Assembly (NCBI GenBank): GCA_037190175.1
Contig: JBBCJM010000125.1
Span: forward strand, 1 to 54,416
Length of the DNA: 54,416 nucleotides
Direction of reading: 5' to 3'
Source: JBBCJM01 sp037190175
GTDB taxonomy: Bacteria > Pseudomonadota > Alphaproteobacteria > Rhodobacterales > Rhodobacteraceae
Within the stretch, counting starts at the first letter, position 1, and each line of letters starts with the position of its first letter. Shown one piece after another: positions 43,078-50,864 of this stretch. The position numbers were made by a program, and so were the translations under genes. The notes under the pieces were generated by a model. It worked only from the letters and a program-made list of their open reading frames with translations, was not told where the DNA came from and made no database searches.

Positions 43078-43800
43078 TCACACGAAGAACTGCGCCCCGT
43101 TGGCGCTGATGGTAGAGCCGTTGACGAAGCCCGCGTCGTCGGAGACCAGGAAGGCCACGCAGCGCGCGATCTCCTCCGGTTCGCCCAGGCGGCCGGCGGG
43201 GATGCCGGCGATGATGCTCTCGCGCACCTTCTCGGGCACCGCCATCACCATCTCGGTGGCGATATAGCCCGGGCAGACGGCGTTGGCGGTGATGCCGAAC
43301 CGCGCGCCCTCCTGCGCCAGCGACTTCACGATGCCCAGGTCGCCGGCCTTGGTCGCGGCATAGTTGACCTGCCCGAACTGGCCCTTCTGCCCGTTGATCG
43401 AGCTGATCACCACCACCCGGCCGAACTTGCGCTCGCGCATCCCGGGCCAGACGGGGTGGACGGTGTTGAAGACGCCGGTCAGGTTGGTGTCGATCACCTG
43501 CTTCCACTGGTCCGGCGTCATCTTGTGGAAGGGCGCGTCGCGGGTGATCCCGGCATTGGCGACCACCACGTCGATGGGGCCCAGGTCGGCCTCGACCTGC
43601 GCGATGCCGGCCTCGGACGCCTCGTAGTCGGCCACGTTCCACTTGTAGGTCGGGATGCCGGTTTCCTTGGTGAAGGCCGAGGCCGCCTCGTCATTGCCGG
43701 CATAGTTGGCCGCCACGCTGTAGCCCGCCGCCTTCAGCGCCGTCGAGATCGCCGCGCCGATGCCGCGCGAGCCGCCCGTGACCAGTGCTACCCTTGCCAT
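43078..43800 (-). CDS. phaB: Acetoacetyl-CoA reductase (PhaB/PhbB)
   Basis: A 240-residue short-chain dehydrogenase that reduces acetoacetyl-CoA to (R)-3-hydroxybutyryl-CoA with NADPH. The Rossmann motif TGGSRGIGAAIS is at residue 8; DVVVANAGITRDAPFHKMTP, SSINGQKGQFGQVNYAATKA (Ser-Tyr-x3-Lys) and the C-terminal GFVNGSTISANGAQFFV are PhaB signatures. It is downstream of phaA with a strong hairpin between them. Together they make the monomer for polyhydroxybutyrate; the synthase is not in the window. Confidence 0.96.
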   Translation of the reverse strand: MARVALVTGGSRGIGAAISTALKAAGYSVAANYAGNDEAASAFTKETGIPTYKWNVADYEASEAGIAQVEADLGPIDVVVANAGITRDAPFHKMTPDQWKQVIDTNLTGVFNTVHPVWPGMRERKFGRVVVISSINGQKGQFGQVNYAATKAGDLGIVKSLAQEGARFGITANAVCPGYIATEMVMAVPEKVRESIIAGIPAGRLGEPEEIARCVAFLVSDDAGFVNGSTISANGAQFFV

Positions 43801-43847
43801 TCATTCCTCCATCAACGGCGTGTTTGAAATAGTGTTATCTGCATGAA

Positions 43848-43878
43848 AATGCCTGCGCAACAATATTGCGCAGGCATT
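43848..43878 (-). terminator. Strong stem-loop between phaA and phaB
   Basis: A perfect 13-bp stem (AATGCCTGCGCAA / TTGCGCAGGCATT) with a 5-base loop. On the minus strand it is followed by TTTTC, so it could act as an intrinsic terminator or attenuator with partial read-through from phaA into phaB. AT-rich DNA after it (43820-43847) could also hold a separate phaB promoter. Confidence 0.75.
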
Positions 43879-43894
43879 CGCAGGTGCAGAAAGA

Positions 43895-45070
43895 TCAGCC
43901 GCGTTCGACGCAGAGCGCCACGCCCATGCCGCCGCCGATGCAGAGCGTGGCCAGGCCCTTCCTCGCGCCGCGGCGGGCCATCTCGAACAAGAGCGTGTTC
44001 AGCACCCGCGCGCCCGAGGCGCCGATCGGGTGGCCGATGGCGATGGCGCCGCCGTTCACGTTCACGATGGCCGGATCCCAGCCCATGTCCTTGTTCACCG
44101 CGCAGGCCTGGGCGGCGAAGGCCTCGTTGGCCTCGACCAGATCGAGGTCGCCCACCTTCCAGCCGGCCTTCTCCAGCGCCTTGCGGCTGGCGTGGATGGG
44201 CCCCACGCCCATGATCGAGGGGTCGAGCCCCGCGGTGGCATAGGCGGCGATGCGGCCCAGCGGTTGCAGCCCGCGCTTCGCCGCCTCGTCCTCATGCATC
44301 AGCAGCACCGCCGCGGCGCCGTCGTTGATGCCGCTGGCATTGGCCGCGGTCACCGAGCCGTCCTTGACGAAGGCGGGGCGCAGTTTCTGCATCGCCTCGA
44401 TGGTGGCGCCGTGGCGGATGTATTCGTCGGCATCCACCACCACGTCGCCCTTGCGGGTCTTGATGGTGAAGGGAACGATCTCGTCCTTGAACCTGCCGGC
44501 CTTCTGCGCCGCCTCGGCCTTGTTCTGGCTGGCCAGCGCGAACTGGTCCTGCTCGTCGCGGCCGATCTGCCACTGGCTGGCCACGTTCTCGGCGGTCTGG
44601 CCCATGTGATAGCCGTTGAAGGCATCCCACAGCCCGTCCTTGATCATCGAATCGATGAAGTTCAGGTCGCCCATCTTCTGCCCGGCGCGCAGGTGGGCGA
44701 CGTGGGGCGACAGGCTCATGCTCTCCTGCCCGCCGGCCACCACGATGGCGGCATCGCCCAGCTGGATGTGCTGCGCCCCCAGCGCCACCGCGCGCAGGCC
44801 CGAGCCGCAGACCTGGTTGATGCCCCAGGCCGAGGATTCCTTGGGCAGGCCGGCCTTGATATGCGCCTGGCGGGCGGGGTTCTGGCCCTGGCCGGCGGTC
44901 AGCACCTGGCCCAGGATCGTCTCGGAGACCTCGCCCTTGTCGACGCCGGCGCGGGCGACCACCGCCTCGATCACCGCGGCGCCCAGGTCGTGGGCGGGGG
45001 TGTTGGCGAAGGCGCCGTTGAAACTGCCGACGGCGGTCCGCGCCGCCGAGACGATCACCACATTCGTCAT
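43895..45070 (-). CDS. phaA: Acetyl-CoA C-acetyltransferase (PhaA/PhbA thiolase)
   Basis: A 391-residue thiolase that condenses two acetyl-CoA to acetoacetyl-CoA. The nucleophilic Cys is in GINQVCGSGLRAVALG (about residue 88); the His is in GGAIAIGHPIGASGARVLNT and the second Cys in GLATLCIGGGMGVALCVERG. The N-terminus NVVIVSAARTAVGSFNGAFA is typical of PhaA. First gene of the PHB pair. Confidence 0.97.
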   Translation of the reverse strand: MTNVVIVSAARTAVGSFNGAFANTPAHDLGAAVIEAVVARAGVDKGEVSETILGQVLTAGQGQNPARQAHIKAGLPKESSAWGINQVCGSGLRAVALGAQHIQLGDAAIVVAGGQESMSLSPHVAHLRAGQKMGDLNFIDSMIKDGLWDAFNGYHMGQTAENVASQWQIGRDEQDQFALASQNKAEAAQKAGRFKDEIVPFTIKTRKGDVVVDADEYIRHGATIEAMQKLRPAFVKDGSVTAANASGINDGAAAVLLMHEDEAAKRGLQPLGRIAAYATAGLDPSIMGVGPIHASRKALEKAGWKVGDLDLVEANEAFAAQACAVNKDMGWDPAIVNVNGGAIAIGHPIGASGARVLNTLLFEMARRGARKGLATLCIGGGMGVALCVERG

Positions 45071-45221
45071 GGCTGGTCCTTTCCCTGAACCCGATCAGGC
45101 GAAGAACCGGCCCCCGCCTCCCTTTCCCGGCATTATGCCGGCGGGGCCGCGAAATCAAGTTGCCGCAGGGGCAGCATCGTTTCGCTGCGATGCGGCATCG
45201 GCGCGCAGGGAGGGCCGGGAT

Positions 45222-45296
45222 CGCTCATCGAGCCTGCCGGCTTTCTTCGCTTTCCCGGGGGGCCGGACCGGCAAGAGCCGGCAGGCTCGATGAGCG
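45222..45296. repeat. Perfect 21-bp inverted repeat with 33-bp loop
   Basis: The arms 45222-45242 (CGCTCATCGAGCCTGCCGGC then T) and 45276-45296 are exact reverse complements. It lies just after the stop of the EAL gene on the minus strand and 150 bp upstream of phaA. The arm length is far above chance and above a normal terminator; the loop (TTCTTCGCTTTCCC... ) has no gene. It may end EAL transcription or be a REP or small mobile relic. Confidence 0.75.
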
Positions 45297-45303
45297 GCCC
45301 CTC

Positions 45304-46131
45304 TCACGCCCGCCTGCGCTGCGCCGCCTCGGCCCAGACGGGGCGCACGGTCGGGCTGCCGAACAGGTGGCCCTGCATCCGGTCCACCCCCTCGGCCTGC
45401 AGCCAGCGCGCCTCGGCCTCGGTCTCCACCGATTCGGCCACGGTCATCATGTCGAAATGCCGGCCCACCGCGATCAGCGCCCGGGTCAGCGCCTGGTTGT
45501 CGGGGTTGCGGTCGATGCCGCGGATGAACTGGCCGTCGATCTTGATGATGTCGAAGCAGAAGTCGCGCAGGTAGCGGAAGGAGGAGAACCCGGCCCCGAA
45601 ATCGTCCAGCGCGAAGCAGACGCCCAGCCCCCGCACCTCGTCCATGAAGGCCACCACGATCTCGGGCACCTGCATGGCCGAGGTCTCGGTGATCTCCAGC
45701 ACCAGCCGTTCGCCCGCGGTGGGGTCGGCCGCCAGCCCGTGCTGCAATACCCGCATCCAGCGCGGAAAGCCGATGGACCGGGCCGACATGTTCACCGCCA
45801 CCCGCAGCGCGGGATAGCTGCGCAGCGCCTCCAGCCCCAGGGCCAGCGCGGCGCAGTCGATCTCGCGCCCCAGCTCGATGGTTTCCACGAAGGGCATGAA
45901 CTCCCGCGCCGGGATGCTGCGGCCGGTGGGGTCCAGCACGCGGATCAGCCCTTCGTACATGGCGATCTTGCGCGGCTCGGCGCCCCAGACGATGGGCTGC
46001 CAGGCCAGCGCCAGCCGGCGCGAGCGCAGCGCCTCGCGCACCATGGCCAGCGACTGCGCCGATTGCTCGCCCATGGCGAAGGCCAGCGGGCTGGCCTCCG
46101 AACTCAGGTGATCCGCCAGCGGTATGTCCAT
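45304..46131 (-). CDS. EAL-domain cyclic-di-GMP phosphodiesterase
   Basis: A 275-residue stand-alone EAL domain. The name motif reads YEGLIR (EGL for EAL), a tolerated variant. Metal and catalytic positions look intact: NMSARS (Asn), LEITETSAM (Glu), FALDDFGAGFSSFRYL (Asp-Asp), DIIKIDGQFI (Lys) and TVAESVETEAEA (Glu). The first 30 residues are a linker without a sensor domain. Hydrolysis of c-di-GMP to pGpG is likely. Single gene, divergent from tag. Confidence 0.9.
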   Translation of the reverse strand: MDIPLADHLSSEASPLAFAMGEQSAQSLAMVREALRSRRLALAWQPIVWGAEPRKIAMYEGLIRVLDPTGRSIPAREFMPFVETIELGREIDCAALALGLEALRSYPALRVAVNMSARSIGFPRWMRVLQHGLAADPTAGERLVLEITETSAMQVPEIVVAFMDEVRGLGVCFALDDFGAGFSSFRYLRDFCFDIIKIDGQFIRGIDRNPDNQALTRALIAVGRHFDMMTVAESVETEAEARWLQAEGVDRMQGHLFGSPTVRPVWAEAAQRRRA

Positions 46132-46242
46132 CTGTGGTTGCCTTTCGCCGCCCGAACTTTCGCCAGACTTGCGCCCCGGGGGTTAATCCGTGGTAAAGAT
46201 TCCCGGTTCGTTCCAATTTGAGCCAATTCACGCGAGGCCCCG

Positions 46243-46806
46243 ATGACCTGCCGCTGCCCCTGGTGCGGGGACGATCCGCTCTACGTCGCCTATCACGATA
46301 CCGAATGGGGCGTGCCCGAGCGCGACCCCCGCGCGCTGTGGGAGATGCTGGTGCTGGAGGGGTTCCAGGCGGGCCTCGCCTGGATCACCATCCTGCGAAA
46401 GCGCGAGGGGTTCCGCCGCGCCTTCGCCGGCTTCGACCCCGCGGTGATCGCCGGCTGGGGTTCCGAGGAGGTGGCAAGGCTGCTGGCCGACCCCGGCATC
46501 GTGCGCCACCGGGGCAAGATCGAGGGCACCATCGCTTCCGCCCGGGCGTATCTGGAGCTGGAGGCGGGGGAGGGCTTTTCCCCCTTCGTCTGGTCCTTCG
46601 TGGAGGGCCGGCCGCTGCGCACCGCGGCCAGTACCCTGCGCGAGATCCCCGCCGCGCCGCCCGTGGCCGTCGCGCTGTCGAAGGCGCTGAAGAAGAGGGG
46701 CTTCAAGTTCTGCGGCCCCGCGATCACCTATGCCTTCATGCAGGCGGCGGGGCTGGTGAACGATCACCTGACCGGCTGTTTCCGCCACGCCGAGGTGGCG
46801 GACTGA
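46243..46806 (+). CDS. tag: DNA-3-methyladenine glycosylase I
   Basis: A 187-residue base-excision repair enzyme removing 3-methyladenine. The start MTCRCPWCGDDPLYVAYHDT-EWG, LEGFQAGLAWITILRKREGF, and GFKFCGPAITYAFMQAAGLV are diagnostic, and the zinc snap residues are present at both ends (Cys and His near the start; GCFRHAEV at the end). Normal length. It converges on the LysR gene four bases downstream. Confidence 0.96.
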   Translation: MTCRCPWCGDDPLYVAYHDTEWGVPERDPRALWEMLVLEGFQAGLAWITILRKREGFRRAFAGFDPAVIAGWGSEEVARLLADPGIVRHRGKIEGTIASARAYLELEAGEGFSPFVWSFVEGRPLRTAASTLREIPAAPPVAVALSKALKKRGFKFCGPAITYAFMQAAGLVNDHLTGCFRHAEVAD

Positions 46807-46810
46807 CAGC

Positions 46811-47716
46811 TCACCAGTTGTCCGGCCCCTTGTCGGCGAAGCGGCGGGCCAGGAAGTCGATGAAGGCGCGCACCTTGGGTTGGGTGAAGCGGCCCGGGGG
46901 ATAGACGGCGTAGATCCCCAGGATCTCCACCGGCAGGCCGGGGATCGCCTCTTCCACCTGCCCTTCCCGCATCGCCTCGGCATAGAGGAACGAGGGCAGA
47001 TAGGCGATGCCAAGGCCCGAGACCGCGGCGTTCAAAAGCGACTGGCCGTCGTTCACCGTCAGCCAGCCGGCCGTCCTCACCTGCCGCTTCTCGCCCGAGG
47101 CGGTGGGCAGGCGCCAGACATTGCCGTTGGCCTGGCTGGAATAGTGCAAAAGCTTGTGCTCGTTCAGGTCGTCGATCCGCTGCGGGCGGCCGTACCGCTG
47201 GAAATACGAGGGCGAGGCGATCATCCGCCGGGTGGTGTCGGTCAGCTTGCGGGCGCGCAGGCTCGAATCCTCCAGGTCCCCCACCCGGATCGCCATGTCG
47301 AATCCTTCGGAGATCAGCTCCACATAGCGGTTGTTCAGCACCATGTTCACGGTGATCTCGGGGTATTCCGCCAGGAAGTCGCCCAGGATCGGCGACAAGA
47401 GGCTGACGCCGAAGTCGGTGGCCACCGACACCCGCAGCAGTCCCGAGGGCGCCGATTGCATCGAGGTGACCAGCGCATCGGCCTCGCCCGCGTCGTTCAG
47501 CACCCGGCGGGCGCGGTCGTAATAGGCCAGGCCGATCTCGGTGGGCGACACGCGGCGGGTGGTGCGGTTCAGCAGACGCGCCCCCAGGCGCGCCTCCAGC
47601 GCCGAGACGTGTTTCGACACCGCGGACTTGGAGATGCCCATCTTCTTGGCGGCGTCGGTGAAACCCCCCTGGTCCACCACGGTGGCGAAGGCTTCCATCT
47701 CGGTCAATCGGTCCAT
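46811..47716 (-). CDS. LysR family transcriptional regulator (AaeR/DsdC-like class)
   Basis: A 301-residue LysR protein. The DNA-binding domain is MDRLTEMEAFATVVDQGGFT, AAKKMGISKSAVSKHVSALE, ARLLNRTTRRVSPTEIGLAYY. The effector domain begins near residue 90 (GLLRVSVATDFGVSLLSPIL) and has the subclass feature GFDMAIRVGDLEDSSLRARK. The end VRAFIDFLARRFADKG is common in this subclass. The start at 47716 has GGGGAC upstream. No divergent target exists; the next gene in line is the AbrB-family transporter, 126 bp upstream on the same strand. Confidence 0.93.
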   Translation of the reverse strand: MDRLTEMEAFATVVDQGGFTDAAKKMGISKSAVSKHVSALEARLGARLLNRTTRRVSPTEIGLAYYDRARRVLNDAGEADALVTSMQSAPSGLLRVSVATDFGVSLLSPILGDFLAEYPEITVNMVLNNRYVELISEGFDMAIRVGDLEDSSLRARKLTDTTRRMIASPSYFQRYGRPQRIDDLNEHKLLHYSSQANGNVWRLPTASGEKRQVRTAGWLTVNDGQSLLNAAVSGLGIAYLPSFLYAEAMREGQVEEAIPGLPVEILGIYAVYPPGRFTQPKVRAFIDFLARRFADKGPDNW

Positions 47717-47842
47717 TGGCGTCCCCAAGGCAGGCAGTGCAGCAGCTGGCGCCCGTTCTGGTCGCCAAATCGGGCACAATGACGGCGGTTACGCGACGAT
47801 GCGGGGGAATTCTGTGGATCGTTCGGGGCAGGGAAACGGGAA

Positions 47843-48892
47843 TCAGCCCCGCCGCGCCATCCAGCGGGCCAGAAGCGGCACGCAGCCCACCACGATCGCG
47901 ATGCGCAGGATGTGGTGCAGGGCGACGAAGGCCACGTCGGCCTCGATGGCGATGGCCACCAGGCTCATCTCGGTCAGCCCCCCGGGGGCGAAGGCCAGCA
48001 CCACCTGTTCCACATCCTCGCCGATCAGCCGCGCCACGACGAGCGCGAAGAGGAAGGCCAGCACCATGGCGATCAGGATCGCCCCCAGCCCCTGCAACAG
48101 CGCCATCGCCACCTCGCGCGCCCGCGTGCCCACGAAGCGCGCGCCCATGGTGGTGCCGATGATCACCTGCGCCAGGATGACGACCTCGGGCGGCGGCGCG
48201 CTGGAGGTGAGCCCGGCCAGATGCACCGCCCCGCTGAGGATCATCGGGCCCAGCAGCGTGGGCGCCGGCAGCCGCAGCCGCAGCCCCATCCAGGCGCCGG
48301 CCAGGCCGCAGGCGGTCAGGATCGCGATGTCCTGCCAGGCCATGGCGGTCAGCGGCGGCCCTCCGGTGGTGCTGCCGACGGCGCGCCCCTCGATCACGCG
48401 GAACCACAGCCCGATGATCGCCAGCACGACCACGATGCGCGCGGCATGGGCCAGGATCACCCGCCGCTCGTCGCCGCCATACTCGCGGGCCAGCGCCGTC
48501 ATCTCCACCAGACCGCCCGGCATCCCGGCAAAGAAGGCGGTCTTGCGGTCGAAGCCGGAAAAGCGGGTGTACCAGGGCAGCGAGACCGCCGCGGTGACCG
48601 CGAGATAGAGCGCCATGAGGCCCAGCGAGAGGGTCCAGTCGCCCAGCCGGCCCAGGAGCTCGGGCTTGAACCCCGCGCCCAGCAGCACCCCGATCACCGT
48701 GACCAGCGCCGGGCGCAGCCGCGCCGGCCCCCGGATCGGCGCGCCCGACACCGCGGCGATCAGCGCGAAGGTCAGCGGCCCCAGCATCCAGGGCAGCGGC
48801 AGGCCCGCCAGGAAGAAGGCCACGCCGCCCGCCGCGCCGATCGCCAGCGCCAGTGCCATGCGGAGAAGGGGAGGGAGGGAGAACGAGGACAC
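47843..48892 (-). CDS. AbrB-family integral membrane protein
   Basis: A 349-residue inner-membrane protein with about ten helices in two repeated halves. Each half has a proline-glycine turn: GLPLPWMLGPLTFALIAAV and RLPAPTLLGPMILSGAVHLA; also FFAGMPGGLVEMTALAREYG and LAFAPGGLTEMSLVAIAIE, the duplicated PGGLxEM motif of the family (formerly labelled ammonia monooxygenase). Function is unproven in the family; a transport or stress-regulatory role is likely. There is no amo operon here. Confidence 0.88.
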   Translation of the reverse strand: MSSFSLPPLLRMALALAIGAAGGVAFFLAGLPLPWMLGPLTFALIAAVSGAPIRGPARLRPALVTVIGVLLGAGFKPELLGRLGDWTLSLGLMALYLAVTAAVSLPWYTRFSGFDRKTAFFAGMPGGLVEMTALAREYGGDERRVILAHAARIVVVLAIIGLWFRVIEGRAVGSTTGGPPLTAMAWQDIAILTACGLAGAWMGLRLRLPAPTLLGPMILSGAVHLAGLTSSAPPPEVVILAQVIIGTTMGARFVGTRAREVAMALLQGLGAILIAMVLAFLFALVVARLIGEDVEQVVLAFAPGGLTEMSLVAIAIEADVAFVALHHILRIAIVVGCVPLLARWMARRG

Positions 48893-49073
48893 GCCCCCCT
48901 GCTAGCCCCGCCCGCCGCGCGTGGCAAGCGCCGCGGGGCGGGAAACCGTTTTCGCGGGCGCGGGTTGCGAAGGGTGCTTGCCTATTTCCGACAGAAACAC
49001 TAGGAGACTCGGGATCGAGCCCGGCGCCAGATCGGTGACCACGCCGCACGGGCGGCGGGAAAGGATGCAAGTC

Positions 49074-49292
49074 ATGGCAGGAACGGGCGATTTCGCGGCG
49101 CTGCTGGCGCTGGACGGGCTGGCGCGGCGGCAGGGGGCCGGCGGGCTGCACCCCCGGCTGCGGCAGGCGGTGGAGGAGGACGGGCGGTGGCGGGCCCATT
49201 CCGCGGGCCCGGCGGTCGGGCTGCGCGGGGAGCGGCCCGCCGATGCGGTGCCGCTGCGCCCCGCAGACCGCAGCGAAAGGCGCCGCGCATGA
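49074..49292 (+). CDS. Small hypothetical protein
   Basis: A 72-residue frame starting MAGTGDFAALLALDGLARRQ. An in-frame ATG three codons upstream (49065) is an alternative start, with GGGAAAGG near it. The remainder is Arg/Gly-rich with no family. The stop overlaps the start of the next gene (ATGA), which is the best argument that it is real. It may work with the following gene, also unknown. Confidence 0.55.
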   Translation: MAGTGDFAALLALDGLARRQGAGGLHPRLRQAVEEDGRWRAHSAGPAVGLRGERPADAVPLRPADRSERRRA

Positions 49293-49783
49293 GGCCCGAT
49301 CCGCTTTTCGACGACCACCTGCCCGGCGCCGACGCGGTGCCGGTGGCGAGCCTGGGGCTCGACGTCTTCGAGACCGGGCTGCTGGCGGTGATGCGGCACT
49401 TCATGCAGTCCTTCGCCCAGCCGCAGGGCCAGGGCTGGCAGCACGCGCTGGCCATCGCCGCGGAACGCTGGGGGCCGGAGGAAGGGCCCTGCGCCGCCTT
49501 CGCCCTGCTGCGCGTGGTGCAGGAGATGCGCCGCGCCCGGGTGGCGGAGTTCGGCTTCGCCAACCCCCTGTGCCCCGCCTGCCGCGACCATGCCACGCCC
49601 GAGGAGGCGGCGCTGGTCATGATGCTGCACCACATGCGGCGCAACCGCACCGGCCCGGCGCGGCTGCGGCTGGCCGAGGTCACCGGCGGGCTGGCCGACG
49701 CCCGGCTGGTGGAGGCCGGGCTGATGCTGGCCGCGCGTTTCCCCGCCCAGACGCCGCGCCCGGCGCTGCGGCTGGTTCACTGA
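49289..49783 (+). CDS. Conserved hypothetical protein with a CPxC motif
   Basis: A 164-residue helical protein. It contains FGFANPLCPACRDHATPEEA, with a C-x2-C pair that could bind zinc or iron, and LVMMLHHMRRNRTGPARLRL. No signal peptide or membrane helix. I do not recognise the family. Translationally coupled to the small gene upstream and ten bases before the DUF2218 gene, so the three plus the HAD gene may form one transcript. Confidence 0.75.
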   Translation: MRPDPLFDDHLPGADAVPVASLGLDVFETGLLAVMRHFMQSFAQPQGQGWQHALAIAAERWGPEEGPCAAFALLRVVQEMRRARVAEFGFANPLCPACRDHATPEEAALVMMLHHMRRNRTGPARLRLAEVTGGLADARLVEAGLMLAARFPAQTPRPALRLVH

Positions 49784-49793
49784 AAGGACCCCG

Positions 49794-50081
49794 ATGTTCG
49801 TCACCACCGCCCGCTTCGCCACCCCGCACGGGTCGAAATACCTGCAACAGCTGTGCAAGCACTTCGCCCACAAGGTGGAGGTCAGCTTCGACGACAGCGC
49901 CGGGCGGGCGAAGCTGCCCACGGGCCAGGTGGATCTGGCGGCCGACCCCGAGGGCCTATCCGTCACCCTGCGCGCCGAGGGGATCCGCGAGATGATCGAG
50001 GCGCGCTATGTGGTGGACAAGCATCTGGCCACCTTTGCCCACCGCGAGGGCTTCACCGGCTTCCAGTGGCAGATGGGCTGA
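49794..50081 (+). CDS. DUF2218 domain protein
   Basis: A 95-residue protein matching DUF2218 over its whole length: ARFATPHGSKYLQQLCKHFA HKV in two stretches, SFDDSAGRAKLPTG, and VVDKHLATFAHREGFTGFQW at the end. In other bacteria such genes often lie near iron-siderophore uptake genes, but none is here. AGGACCCCG precedes the start. Function unknown; small cytoplasmic protein. Confidence 0.9.
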   Translation: MFVTTARFATPHGSKYLQQLCKHFAHKVEVSFDDSAGRAKLPTGQVDLAADPEGLSVTLRAEGIREMIEARYVVDKHLATFAHREGFTGFQWQMG

Positions 50082-50125
50082 CCGCAGCCCCCCGCCCCTG
50101 CTATGACGGCGGCGGGGGTAATGGG

Positions 50126-50839
50126 ATGTTCGACCTGGTGATCTTCGACTGCGACGGGGTGCTGATCGACAGCGAGATCATCAGCGCGCAGATGCTGGTC
50201 GATGAACTGGCCCGGCTGGGGGTGGCGATCGACCTGCCCTATGTGGCGCGGCATTTCCTGGGCCGCAGCTATCCCACGGTGATGCAGCAGATTCGCAGCG
50301 ACTTCGGGCTGGACCTGCCCCCTGCCTTCGAGGACGAATACCGCGCCCGGCTGCTGGCGGCCTTCGAGACGCGGCTGCAGGTGATCCCGCATGTGGCCGA
50401 GGTGCTGGAGGCGATCGCGGTGCCCTTCTGCGTCGCCACCTCGTCCAGCCCCCGGCGGGCGCAGCGGTCGCTGCAGATCGCCGGACTGTGGGGGCGGGTG
50501 GAGGGACGGCTCTTCACCGCCTCGGAAGTGGCGCGCGGCAAGCCGGCGCCCGACCTTTTCCTGCATGCCGCGGCGCGGATGGGGGTGCGGCCCGGGGCCA
50601 CGCTGGTGATCGAGGATTCGCTGACCGGCATCCGCGCCGCCCATGCCGCGGGGATGGAGGTCTGGCGCTTCACCGGGGCCAGCCACCTGCGAGGCGTCGC
50701 CGAGCCGGAACCGGAGGACGCCCGGCCCGACCACCGCTTCGACAGCTTCGCGGGCTTCCTTGGCAGCCTTGCCGAGCGTTCGGCCCGGCGGAGAGCGCCG
50801 GGGGGCCGTCTGCCCCCCGGACCCCCCGAGGATATTTGA
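50126..50839 (+). CDS. HAD superfamily hydrolase, beta-phosphoglucomutase-like subfamily
   Basis: A 237-residue phosphatase-type HAD protein. Motif I is VIFDCDGVLIDSE (nucleophile Asp), motif II FCVATSSSPRRA, motif III Lys in ARGKPAPDLFLHAAARMGV, and motif IV VIEDSLTGIRAAHAAGM. A helical cap lies between motifs I and II. Sugar phosphates or phosphoglycolate are likely substrates. The last 20 codons (ARRRAPGGRLPPGPPEDI) run through a GC hairpin and look non-homologous, so the ancestral stop may have been earlier. Confidence 0.92.
   Translation: MFDLVIFDCDGVLIDSEIISAQMLVDELARLGVAIDLPYVARHFLGRSYPTVMQQIRSDFGLDLPPAFEDEYRARLLAAFETRLQVIPHVAEVLEAIAVPFCVATSSSPRRAQRSLQIAGLWGRVEGRLFTASEVARGKPAPDLFLHAAARMGVRPGATLVIEDSLTGIRAAHAAGMEVWRFTGASHLRGVAEPEPEDARPDHRFDSFAGFLGSLAERSARRRAPGGRLPPGPPEDI
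50798..50820 (+). terminator. GC hairpin inside the end of the HAD gene
   Basis: CCGGGGGG (50798-50805) and CCCCCCGG (50813-50820) enclose a 7-base loop, followed by ACCCCCCGAGGATATTTGAG. The GAGGATATTT sequence after GC stems is very common at gene ends in Rhodobacterales genomes, as I recall, and this unit probably terminates both convergent genes. Confidence 0.55.
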
Positions 50840-50864
50840 GACACCAAAGAAAGCAGGAGGGAGT

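Noticed and set aside
45222..45296. Possible insertion-sequence end or integrase site
   Set aside because: No transposase, integrase or target duplication is visible nearby, so only a repeat is reported.
47843..48892. Ammonia monooxygenase
   Set aside because: That name is an old database label for the AbrB-family membrane protein; there are no AmoA/B/C features.
47912..49003. Plus-strand frame full of His/Gln/Arg
   Set aside because: Mirror of the AbrB-family membrane protein; composition artefact.
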